From: Proteiniclasticum sediminis
Lineage (GTDB): Bacteria; Bacillota; Clostridia; Clostridiales; Clostridiaceae
NCBI RefSeq assembly: GCF_018128025.1
Contig: NZ_JAGSCS010000018.1
Coordinates: 1-56,000 of the forward strand
Length of the DNA: 56,000 bases
Direction: 5' to 3'
Shown: positions 49,284 through 56,000 of the stretch, one piece after another
Numbering within the stretch: position 1 is the first letter of the stretch
Layout of the letters: every line of letters starts with the position of its first letter
Program-made: the position numbers and the translations under genes
Notes under the pieces: model-generated
Databases searched by the model: none
The model's input: the letters and a program-made list of their open reading frames with translations, nothing else
Told to the model about the DNA's origin: nothing

Positions 49284-50417
49284 ATGCGCGATGAACGACT
49301 GGAGAAGCTGGCCCGGATCCTGGTAAATTATTCCACGGAGGTAAAACCCGGGGATTTTGTCTATGTCCGTGCCGATGAAGTGGCTACCCCATGGGCGAAA
49401 GCTGTGGTTCGGGAAGCGGTGAAGGCTGGAGGGCATGTGGAAGTGGTCCTCACCTCTGAAGAGATCAACGAAGTGATCCTGAAAGAGTCCACGGCGGATC
49501 AGCTCCATGAGGGAAGCCTGATCAACGAAACCTTACTTGCCCGGGCCGATGTCTGGCTCACCGCCTGGGGCTCCCGCAATCCCAAGTACGGCAGCAATAT
49601 CGATGCCCAGAAGGTGAAGGATGCCTCCATCGGCGCCAAGGGCTGGCGTAAATTTTACTCGGAAAGAATGGGCGACGGGTCCCTCCGCTGGTGCGGAACC
49701 CAGTTCCCGGCCATGGGGGATGCCCAGGAAGCCGGAATGAGCCTGGAAGAATATGAGGACTTTGTCTACGGCGCAGGGCTACTGAATGAGGAGGATCCTG
49801 CAGCGGAATGGAGACGCATTTCCAAGGAGCAGGACCGCTGGGTGGCCTATCTCAATACCAAGAAGTCCATCCGTATTGTCACGGCGGATTCGGAAGTGGT
49901 GGCCAATGTGGAAGGCCGCACCTGGGTGAACTGCGATGGGAAACTCAACTTCCCCGATGGGGAAATCTATACCTCCCCTGTGGAGGATGGTGTGGATGGC
50001 CATGTGTACTTCGAGTTCCCACTAATCTACTCCGGCAAGGAGATTCAGGGGATCCGGCTGAAGATTGAGAAGGGGCGCATCACGGAAGCTTCCGCAGAAA
50101 AGGGCGAGGATCTTCTTCTCACCATTCTGGATACGGATGAGGGGGCAAGAACCTTTGGCGAGCTGGCCATCGGAACAAACTACGGCATTCAGAAAATCAC
50201 CAAGAATATCCTCTTTGACGAAAAAATCGGCGGAACCTTCCATATGGCCATTGGCGATTCCTTCCCTGAAGCTGGGGGCAAGAACCGCAGCGTGATCCAT
50301 TGGGACATGATTGGCGAGCTGCGCAAGGGCGGCAAGATTTACGGGGACGGCGAGCTGTTCCATGAGAACGGACATTTCCTTCCGGAGGTTCTAGAGAAGT
50401 TTGAAGCGGGCCGCTAA
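49284..50417 (+). CDS. M29-family aminopeptidase (AmpS/PepS type)
   Basis: 377 residues, slightly shorter than the usual 400-410. The C-terminal metal site region is complete: FPDGEIYTSP, FGELAIGTNYGI, LFDEKIGGTFHMAIGDSF and SVIHWDMI (Glu, His, Tyr and Asp ligands). It removes N-terminal residues from peptides using two metal ions. Ribosome site AAAGGAG. aroA begins 42 bases downstream and is probably cotranscribed. Confidence 0.92.
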   Translation: MRDERLEKLARILVNYSTEVKPGDFVYVRADEVATPWAKAVVREAVKAGGHVEVVLTSEEINEVILKESTADQLHEGSLINETLLARADVWLTAWGSRNPKYGSNIDAQKVKDASIGAKGWRKFYSERMGDGSLRWCGTQFPAMGDAQEAGMSLEEYEDFVYGAGLLNEEDPAAEWRRISKEQDRWVAYLNTKKSIRIVTADSEVVANVEGRTWVNCDGKLNFPDGEIYTSPVEDGVDGHVYFEFPLIYSGKEIQGIRLKIEKGRITEASAEKGEDLLLTILDTDEGARTFGELAIGTNYGIQKITKNILFDEKIGGTFHMAIGDSFPEAGGKNRSVIHWDMIGELRKGGKIYGDGELFHENGHFLPEVLEKFEAGR

Positions 50418-50459
50418 GGGGGAGATCCCAGGCGGATACAACCTGAGGAGGTGCATACA

Positions 50460-51704
50460 ATGATCAAGGAACTGAATTTTCACAGCGCCCAGGGCACGGT
50501 GGAGGCGCCCGCCTCCAAATCCTATGCCCACCGCGCCCTCATTGCCTTGTCCCTGTCCAGGGGGAAGGGCGTGATTCGCCATGTGGATCTTTCCATGGAT
50601 ATCATGGCGACCCTCAAGTGTCTGGAAGATCTGGGGGTGGATTTTTTCATCCGGGAAAAGGATATCCTCATCGATGCCACAAGTTTTGGTCAGCGTCGGG
50701 ATCGGGTCCTGAAACCTGAGGAATCCGGCTCCACGCTGCGGTTTTTTATTCCCATCACCCTGCTCTTTGATGAAGTGTATGAGTTCCGGTGCAAAACCGG
50801 CCTTCTGAAGAGGCCCATCAGTGTGTACGAGGAACTCTTCCATGATCTGGACATCATGATGTACAAGGACAGTCTGGAAAGCCTTGTAGTGAAGGGGAAG
50901 CTGGAAAGCGGAGATTTCCGGATGCGCGGAGATGTGAGCTCTCAATTTATTTCCGGCATGCTCATGGTCCTGCCGCTCCTCGATGGAGACAGCACCCTCA
51001 CGGTGACGGGGGACTTCCAGTCCCAGGGATATGTAAACATGACGCTGCAGGTCATGCAGGATTTCGGCATTGTGGGTCACCGGGAGGGGAACACCTTCTT
51101 TGTGGCGGGAAACCAGAAGTATACGGTGCGAGATTACGCGGTGGAAGGGGACTATACCCAGGCCGCCTACTTCCTGGCGGCGGGAGCTCTAGCCGGCGAT
51201 GTGTCGGTGACAGGATTGAATCTGCATTCCGTCCAGGGAGACCGGGAAATTGTGGATCTTCTGCAAAAGATGGGTGCTGCACCGGAAAAGATCGAAAATG
51301 GCTACCGGGTGAAGCGTCATCCGCTGAAGGCTTTGGATATCGATATCTCGGACATTCCGGATCTGGCTCCCATTCTGGGCGTTCTTCTCAGCCTTTCGGA
51401 AGGTACGGGAAGACTCCTTAGGGGCGATCGCCTCCGCTACAAGGAATCGGATCGGATCAAGTCCACCGTTTCCCTCATCAACAGCCTGGGCGGCGATGCC
51501 CGGGAGGAGGGAAATACCATTGTGATCCAAGGCAAGCCGGAGCTTCAGGGCGGACGGGTCAATGCCCAGAGCGATCACCGTGTGGTCATGGCCACGGCTA
51601 TTGCGGCTCTTCGCTGCCAGGGTCCCGTGATCATCGACGGCTATGAGGCAGTGAATAAGTCCTATCCGGAATTTTTCAAGGATCTGGAGGGCATTGCCCG
51701 GTAA
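50460..51704 (+). CDS. aroA: 3-phosphoshikimate 1-carboxyvinyltransferase (EPSP synthase)
   Basis: 414 residues. EPT-fold motifs are APASKSYAHRAL (Lys and Arg that bind shikimate 3-phosphate and PEP), PEESGSTLRFFIP, DVSSQFISGMLM, catalytic Asp in SDIPDLAPI, and LRYKESDRIKS. It joins PEP to shikimate-3-phosphate on the way to chorismate. The SYAHR and ESGSTLRFF forms differ from the commonest enterobacterial ones and suit the clostridial type. ATG at 50460 follows AGGAGGTGC. No other aro gene is in the window. Confidence 0.93.
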   Translation: MIKELNFHSAQGTVEAPASKSYAHRALIALSLSRGKGVIRHVDLSMDIMATLKCLEDLGVDFFIREKDILIDATSFGQRRDRVLKPEESGSTLRFFIPITLLFDEVYEFRCKTGLLKRPISVYEELFHDLDIMMYKDSLESLVVKGKLESGDFRMRGDVSSQFISGMLMVLPLLDGDSTLTVTGDFQSQGYVNMTLQVMQDFGIVGHREGNTFFVAGNQKYTVRDYAVEGDYTQAAYFLAAGALAGDVSVTGLNLHSVQGDREIVDLLQKMGAAPEKIENGYRVKRHPLKALDIDISDIPDLAPILGVLLSLSEGTGRLLRGDRLRYKESDRIKSTVSLINSLGGDAREEGNTIVIQGKPELQGGRVNAQSDHRVVMATAIAALRCQGPVIIDGYEAVNKSYPEFFKDLEGIAR

Positions 51705-51748
51705 AAAACGGAGCTTAGGGAAAAATCCCGGGTATTTTTCGGGAAGTT

Positions 51749-51782
51749 TTGCTTGCTCTAAGGGGGAAGCCTATGCTATAGT
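51749..51782 (+). promoter_or_regulatory. Promoter of the uracil permease gene
   Basis: TTGCTC (51753-51758) with TATAGT (51777-51782), 18-base spacer, or TTGCTT (51749-51754) with TATGCT (51772-51777), 17 bases. Either gives a leader of about 140 bases. Confidence 0.6.
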
Positions 51783-51805
51783 ACTAGAGAAGAAAATCTT
51801 TAACC

Positions 51806-51890
51806 CGGTCCAGAGAGACTGAGAAGATTCAGATGTTTAGCTTAAGTGCGCAGATGTATCCTCTTGTCCTTTCGGACAAGAGGATTTTTT
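51806..51890 (+). promoter_or_regulatory. PyrR-type attenuator
   Basis: The leader contains GGTCCAGAGAGACTGAGAAG (51807-51826), close to the PyrR-binding loop consensus, and then a strong terminator: CCTCTTGTCC/GGACAAGAGG with a TTTC loop and six T (51860-51890). In this established scheme PyrR with UMP binds the RNA and favours termination, so the permease is made when pyrimidines are low. Confidence 0.85.
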
Positions 51891-51929
51891 ATTAAACCGG
51901 TACAGCGATACCGCATAAGGAGGCTATTT

Positions 51930-53213
51930 ATGGTAGCAGTTACAGCAAAAAGCAAAATGGTGGAGGAAAGCAAGTTTCTATCCATCACCTCAGGAAAGGA
52001 CATCATTCTGGCTCTGCAGCACCTCATCGCCATGTTCGGCGCAACGGTTCTCGTGCCCATGCTCACCGGAATGAATCCATCCGTAGCTCTGTTTTCCGCC
52101 GGCGCCGGAACGCTGATCTTCCATCTGGTCACGGGAGGAACCGTGCCTGTATTCTTAGGATCATCCTTCGCCTTCATCGCCGTCATTAATATTGTCAAAG
52201 AAGCCAACGGGGGAGACCTGGCCTATGCCCAGGGCGGCATTTTTGTCGCTGGTATGCTCTATGTCCTCGCCTCTGCATTGGTAAGAAAAGTAAAATACGA
52301 GACGATCAAGAAGTTCATGCCCTCCTATGTGGTTGGTCCCATGATCATCGTCATTGGCCTTACCCTGGTGCCCACCGCCTTTGGCATGGCCAAGGGAAAT
52401 CTGGTTCTGGCCGGAATTACCCTGGGTACCGCTCTTCTCATCAACATTTTCGGAAAAGGCCTGCCCAAGCAGATGTCCATCATCATTGCGGTTACCGTGG
52501 GCTACCTGGCAGCCTTTGTGCTGAACCAGGTGGATACGACCATCATCTCCGGAGCTCCGCTCCTCCAGATGCCGGCCTTCACCCTGCCCAAGTTCAACCT
52601 GAACGGCATCATGACCATCGCGCCCGTTGTCCTGGCGGTATTCATGGAACATGTGGGCGACATCACCACCAATGGACAGGTGGTGGGCAAAGACTTCATC
52701 AAGAATCCCGGACTCCACAGAACCCTTCTGGGTGACGGTTTAGCCACCTCCTTCGCCGCCCTGGTGGGTGGACCCGCAAACACCACCTACGGCGAAAACA
52801 CTGGTGTTCTGGCCATCACCAAGAACTACAATCCTCAGCTTCTGAGACTGGCGGCAGCCTTCGCCGTGATCCTGGCCTTCGTCGGAAAACTGGGAGGCGT
52901 GCTCCAGAGCATCCCCACCCCGGTCATGGGCGGAATCAGCATCATCCTCTTCTCCATGATCTCCTTCATCGGGGTCAAGACCCTGAAGACCGCTTTCAGC
53001 GCCAAGGAAATCAAAGTAGAAGCCAAGACCGTCATCACCATGGCGGCCATCCTGATCATCGGCCTGGCTCCCACCTACCTGCCTGCCGAACTGGCTTCCA
53101 TCTTCAGCATCCGCCTCACGGAGTCCCTGTCCCTCAGCGGACTCAGCCTGGCTGCTCTTGCAGGAATCATTCTCAACAGCTTCTTCTCCCTGCTGAGCCG
53201 AAAGAAAGCATAA
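51930..53213 (+). CDS. uraA: Uracil permease (NCS2/UraA family)
   Basis: 427 residues, 12-14 membrane segments. Family motifs: LALQHLIAMFGATVLVP near the N-terminus, VPVFLGSSFAFI, VFMEHVGDITTNGQVVGKDF and GGPANTTYGENTGVLAIT. It imports uracil with protons. The PyrR attenuator upstream supports the substrate. ATG follows AAGGAGG. Confidence 0.95.
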   Translation: MVAVTAKSKMVEESKFLSITSGKDIILALQHLIAMFGATVLVPMLTGMNPSVALFSAGAGTLIFHLVTGGTVPVFLGSSFAFIAVINIVKEANGGDLAYAQGGIFVAGMLYVLASALVRKVKYETIKKFMPSYVVGPMIIVIGLTLVPTAFGMAKGNLVLAGITLGTALLINIFGKGLPKQMSIIIAVTVGYLAAFVLNQVDTTIISGAPLLQMPAFTLPKFNLNGIMTIAPVVLAVFMEHVGDITTNGQVVGKDFIKNPGLHRTLLGDGLATSFAALVGGPANTTYGENTGVLAITKNYNPQLLRLAAAFAVILAFVGKLGGVLQSIPTPVMGGISIILFSMISFIGVKTLKTAFSAKEIKVEAKTVITMAAILIIGLAPTYLPAELASIFSIRLTESLSLSGLSLAALAGIILNSFFSLLSRKKA

Positions 53214-53227
53214 AGCAATTCAGCTGC

Positions 53228-53275
53228 AGGATTTTCCGGACTTTTCGGAAAATCCTTCAGCTTTCTATTTTTTTC
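53228..53275 (+). terminator. Terminator of the uracil permease gene
   Basis: An 11-bp stem (53228-53238 with 53246-53256), then CAGCTTTC and a T-rich tail. Confidence 0.75.
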
Positions 53276-53427
53276 TTATTATACGGATGATTTTCGCAAA
53301 TGCCTGGGCTTGAGAAGCCATGACTAGGAAATGCGGGGGTGTTGGTGTAAAATAAGTTCATTAGAGTAAGGGCAGAGGCCCTAAGGGAATCCGGACTAGG
53401 ATCCCTGAAGGAGCGAGAGGTGAAGAA

Positions 53428-54978
53428 ATGAAGCTGAGTCAGTTGGCTGGGGCAATCCCGGTTTTGGAGGTTCGCGGGAAAGATTGGGCGGATCTGGAGA
53501 TTCTAAATGTGTCCAATGACTCCCGGAAGATTCGCGAGGGCGGACTCTTTGTAGCGGTGAAGGGTTATCTTCAGGACGGCCATGCCTATTTGGCCAAAGC
53601 TCAGGAAATGGGCGCATTGGCTGCCGTAGTCACGGAGTTTCGGGAGGAGTCTTCCTTGCCGCAGATTCGAGTGGAGAATGCCCGGGAATCCCTTTCCCGT
53701 TTGTCGGCGGAGCTTCTTCACCATCCATCCAGAAAGCTTCGGGTCATGGGCATTACGGCCACCAATGGAAAAACGACCACCAGCTATATGCTCGATCATA
53801 TTTACCGCCGGCTGGGGGTAAAAACGGGCCTGGTGGGCAGCGTGGTCATCAAAGTGGGGGAGGAGTTTGTCCATTCGGAACTGACCACTCCGGAAAGCAG
53901 CGATCTGCAGCTGATTTTTGATCGGATGGTTCAGGCGAAGGTCTCCCGGGCGATTATGGAGGTTTCCTCCTCGGCCCTGGAACTGTATCGGGTCCATGAT
54001 GTGGATTTTGATATCGTAGCCTTCAATAACTTCAGCCGGGAGCATATCGATCAGCACGGAAGCCTGGAGAAATATTATGAAGCCAAATCGTCCCTCATCC
54101 GAAAAGCCAAGTCAGGTTCCTTTGCGGTGCTGAATCGGGATGATGACATGACCTACCGTCTCCGGGCAGAGACTAAGGCGCAGGTGGTGGCTTTTTCCAC
54201 CAAGGATGATCAGGCGGATGTCTACTGCAGCGATCTGGATCTTTCCTCGGGACGAGGAAGGTTCCTCTTGAAGATTCGAAAGGATATCGTGGGCTTGGAC
54301 GGCGTTGTGGAGAAGGGGGAATATCCCGTTTCGCTGCGCGTTCCCGGATTCCATTCTGTGGTCAATGCCCTGTCTTCGCTCTCCATGGCCATCATCGACG
54401 GCGTGGGCATCCAGGAGGCCATTGCCGCCCTGGAAACCTTTGGCGGGGTGGAACGGCGGTTCCAGTATATTTATGACCGGGAGTTCATCATCATCGATGA
54501 TCATTTTGCCAATACGAGCAACATCAACATGAGTCTGGAGAGCCTCGTGAAGCTTTCCTACCGAAAACTCCATCTGGTATATGCCATTCGGGGAAACCGC
54601 GGGGTCACCGTCAACGGCGAGAATATCGAAACGCTGCTGAAATGGCGGGAACAACTGCCCATGGATGAAATCATCGGCACTTCCAGTGTGGAATTCGTGG
54701 GGGACAAAGACCGGGTGAGGGAAGAGGAACTGGCGGTGTTCACCGAAGAGCTTCGGGATTCCGATCTGAAAGTCACCCTTATTGATTCCCTGACTGAAGC
54801 CATACATTATGCTTTGGATCAGGTCCAGCCGGGGGATGTGGTCCTTTTGGCCGGTTCTCAGGGAATGGACCGGGGGGCGAGAATTGCCCTGGAGTATCTC
54901 TGGCAAAAGCATCCGGAGGGAGATAAGGAAGAGCTCTTCAGTCCGCTGGACGGCAGAGTCTCGGATATGGATGCCTAG
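53428..54978 (+). CDS. MurE-like Mur ligase lacking the DNPR substrate motif
   Basis: 516 residues in three Mur-ligase domains. N-terminal NVSNDSRKIREGGLFVAVKG matches MurE; the ATP-binding loop is ITATNGKTTT (about 109-118); SSSALELYRVHDVDFDIVAF and FNNFSREHIDQHGSLEKYY are the MurE central blocks. In the C-terminal domain the usual DYAHTP becomes DDHFANTSN (357-365), GGDRD becomes IRGNRG, and the DNPR tetrad for the added diamino acid is replaced by SSVEFVG. So it probably joins a different amino acid or substrate than standard MurE. ATG lies after GGAGCGAGAGG. It stands alone. Confidence 0.8.
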   Translation: MKLSQLAGAIPVLEVRGKDWADLEILNVSNDSRKIREGGLFVAVKGYLQDGHAYLAKAQEMGALAAVVTEFREESSLPQIRVENARESLSRLSAELLHHPSRKLRVMGITATNGKTTTSYMLDHIYRRLGVKTGLVGSVVIKVGEEFVHSELTTPESSDLQLIFDRMVQAKVSRAIMEVSSSALELYRVHDVDFDIVAFNNFSREHIDQHGSLEKYYEAKSSLIRKAKSGSFAVLNRDDDMTYRLRAETKAQVVAFSTKDDQADVYCSDLDLSSGRGRFLLKIRKDIVGLDGVVEKGEYPVSLRVPGFHSVVNALSSLSMAIIDGVGIQEAIAALETFGGVERRFQYIYDREFIIIDDHFANTSNINMSLESLVKLSYRKLHLVYAIRGNRGVTVNGENIETLLKWREQLPMDEIIGTSSVEFVGDKDRVREEELAVFTEELRDSDLKVTLIDSLTEAIHYALDQVQPGDVVLLAGSQGMDRGARIALEYLWQKHPEGDKEELFSPLDGRVSDMDA

Positions 54979-55010
54979 GAAGTGACAGATTGCGAAGATA
55001 GCGGAGCCAA

Positions 55011-55045
55011 AAAAGGCCCGCTTCTTTTTTTGAAGCGAGCCTTTT
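55011..55045. terminator. Bidirectional terminator, Mur-ligase / adenosyltransferase genes
   Basis: Arms 55011-55024 and 55032-55045 pair with one C-A mismatch; T runs follow on both strands. Confidence 0.8.
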
Positions 55046-55056
55046 GAACGGCAGGG

Positions 55057-55620
55057 CTATTCTTTCCAGGGGCTGGTTTCCAGTTCCGTGCCGCCCAGTT
55101 CCTGGTTCAGGAATCGGGCCAGGGTAAAGAGGTAGTCGGAAAGGCGGTTGAGGAACTTGTAGCATTCCGGGAAGGGATCAATGTTTTCTTCCAGCAGAAA
55201 TCGGACAAACTGTCGCTCGCAGCGGCGGGAAACGGATCGGACCACATGGGTGTAGGTGGCTTCCTTGGCGCCGGAGAAAAGGATGAATTTCGTCTGCGGG
55301 GGCATGAGATTCGTCATGGTTTCGATTTTCTCTTCTAATAGAAGCACATGTTTTTCCTGGAAACGGGTAATGGCGAATCCAGAGGAGATTTCCGTCCCCA
55401 GATTGTAAAGACCGTTTTGAATGAAGCGAAGAAAATCCATGATCTCGCCTTTGGCGGGGAAATCCTTGGCTTCGTCCAGGAGGGAGTTCAGATAGCCTAA
55501 AGAGGCGTTGACCTCATCGATTTGACCGTTCAGTTCGATCAGCGGGGAGGATTTAAGAAGACGCTGGCCGCCCAGAGTTCCTGTGGTGCCCTTGTCTCCG
55601 GTTTTTGTTACGATGCTCAT
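55057..55620 (-). CDS. Cob(I)yrinic acid a,c-diamide adenosyltransferase (PduO type)
   Basis: 187 residues. The ATP-binding N-terminus is TKTGDKGTTGTLGG; SVSRRCERQFVRFL and YKFLNRLSDYLFTLAR carry the conserved arginines and asparagine of PduO-type enzymes. It transfers adenosine from ATP to cob(I)alamin to give adenosylcobalamin. No B12-dependent enzyme or other cobalamin gene is in the window. ATG at 55620 follows GGAGGTAACC. Confidence 0.93.
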   Translation of the reverse strand: MSIVTKTGDKGTTGTLGGQRLLKSSPLIELNGQIDEVNASLGYLNSLLDEAKDFPAKGEIMDFLRFIQNGLYNLGTEISSGFAITRFQEKHVLLLEEKIETMTNLMPPQTKFILFSGAKEATYTHVVRSVSRRCERQFVRFLLEENIDPFPECYKFLNRLSDYLFTLARFLNQELGGTELETSPWKE

Positions 55621-56000
55621 GGTTACCTCCAATTACTTAAAGTAGTACTTTCATTATAGGAGAGAACGGGCTGTTTCGGGGGTGCCACATTGTAAATAAA
55701 CTGGAAATATTCCACTTCGTGGTCTTCTTTGTTGAATCTTTGGGGAGAAACTGGAGTATAATACTGATTACCGGAAACGGAGAGGAGAGGAAGAGGAAAG
55801 TCTCTGCCAATGAAGAGGATTCAGTGCCCATGAGAGGCTGGAAACCGCTGATGGAGGCTTATGGGGCTGATTATTCCACAAAAGTATTGCAGCGTTTTTT
55901 TTCTGAAGAACCTCAAGGATTATGCGGATTTTGGACAGAATTGAGGCGATTTTTCCTCATTTTTTCCGAAAAACCTGTTGACACTAAAAAACCAAAATGA
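55621..56000. other. Right-edge intergenic region
   Basis: The left end holds the adenosyltransferase promoter area. On the plus strand TTGAAT (55732-55737) and TATAAT (55757-55762) have a long 19-base spacer. A consensus -35 TTGACA at 55978-55983 lies 17 bases before the window end, so a strong transcription unit may begin just outside. An open frame 55719-56000 has no ribosome site or recognised motif and is not called. Confidence 0.5.

Noticed and set aside
55719-56000. 93-codon open frame at the right edge
   Set aside because: No ribosome site, biased peptide, and the 3' part runs over a -35 consensus; not called as a gene.
1-56000. CRISPR array, insertion sequence or prophage
   Set aside because: No regularly spaced repeats, transposase, integrase or phage structural genes were seen on either strand.

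Overview
The window looks like ordinary chromosome of an anaerobic member of the Bacillota, most likely class Clostridia. Strong purine-rich Shine-Dalgarno sites, Gram-positive lipoproteins, a PyrR-type attenuator, a YesM/YesN-type two-component pair, DUF4250 and UMF1-type proteins, citrate lyase and few oxygen-dependent enzymes support this. Most genes are GC-rich. Two stretches (about 5.92-6.90 kb and 27.75-29.75 kb) are clearly AT-rich and look acquired. I cannot name the species.

Layout. 0-5.5 kb: the 3' end of an oxaloacetate decarboxylase/pyruvate carboxylase carboxyltransferase gene, a DUF4177 protein, a lipoprotein, then the citrate lyase genes citD-citE-citF on the minus strand and an OsmC-like gene. 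Citrate lyase plus the decarboxylase make up a citrate to oxaloacetate to pyruvate route. 5.5-11 kb: a small membrane protein, an AT-rich islet with a frameshifted gene, then thioredoxin, dUTPase, a Gfo/Idh/MocA oxidoreductase, a lipoprotein, a thioredoxin-type glutathione peroxidase and a WrbA flavoprotein; several of these concern redox or stress. 11.3-17.9 kb: a histidine kinase and AraC-type response regulator followed by an FbpABC-type ABC importer (ATPase, fused double permease, lipoprotein receptor). 18-25 kb: tRNA-Glu, a VOC protein, an SPFH protein, a lysophospholipase-like hydrolase, a YerB-like lipoprotein with an ETP-repeat linker, a YpfJ-type metallopeptidase, and a DnaA-box cluster in front of sfsA. 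24.5-30.8 kb: a TIM-barrel protein, a Cys-rich protein, an M32 carboxypeptidase, MTA/SAH nucleosidase, an AbiEi/AbiEii-type toxin-antitoxin pair in AT-rich DNA, tcdA and a DUF4250 gene.

31-35 kb: an old-yellow-enzyme gene with a structured leader, an EamA transporter, an HMA-domain protein under a CRP/FNR-like promoter, a DUF1232 protein, and an orphan PTS EIIA coupled to a GntR regulator. 35.2-41 kb, all minus: a six-gene run of methyltransferase, membrane protein, SWIM zinc-finger protein and a three-gene ABC exporter. 41-48 kb: two MFS genes around a GNAT gene, a P-loop kinase with an operator-like palindrome, DUF975, SRAP and iron-containing alcohol dehydrogenase genes. 48-56 kb: two identical tRNA-Lys(CTT) units, a small membrane protein, an M29 aminopeptidase, aroA, a uracil permease behind a PyrR attenuator, a MurE-like ligase lacking the usual substrate motif, a cobalamin adenosyltransferase, and the start of another transcription unit at the edge.

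No IS element, prophage or CRISPR array was seen. The items I find most worth following up are the DnaA-box cluster (23.5 kb), the AbiE locus with its large inverted repeat, the six-gene SWIM/ABC/methyltransferase operon, the MurE paralogue, and several candidate operators (wrbA, HMA gene, P-loop kinase). All functional calls come from reading motifs by eye; no database search was run.
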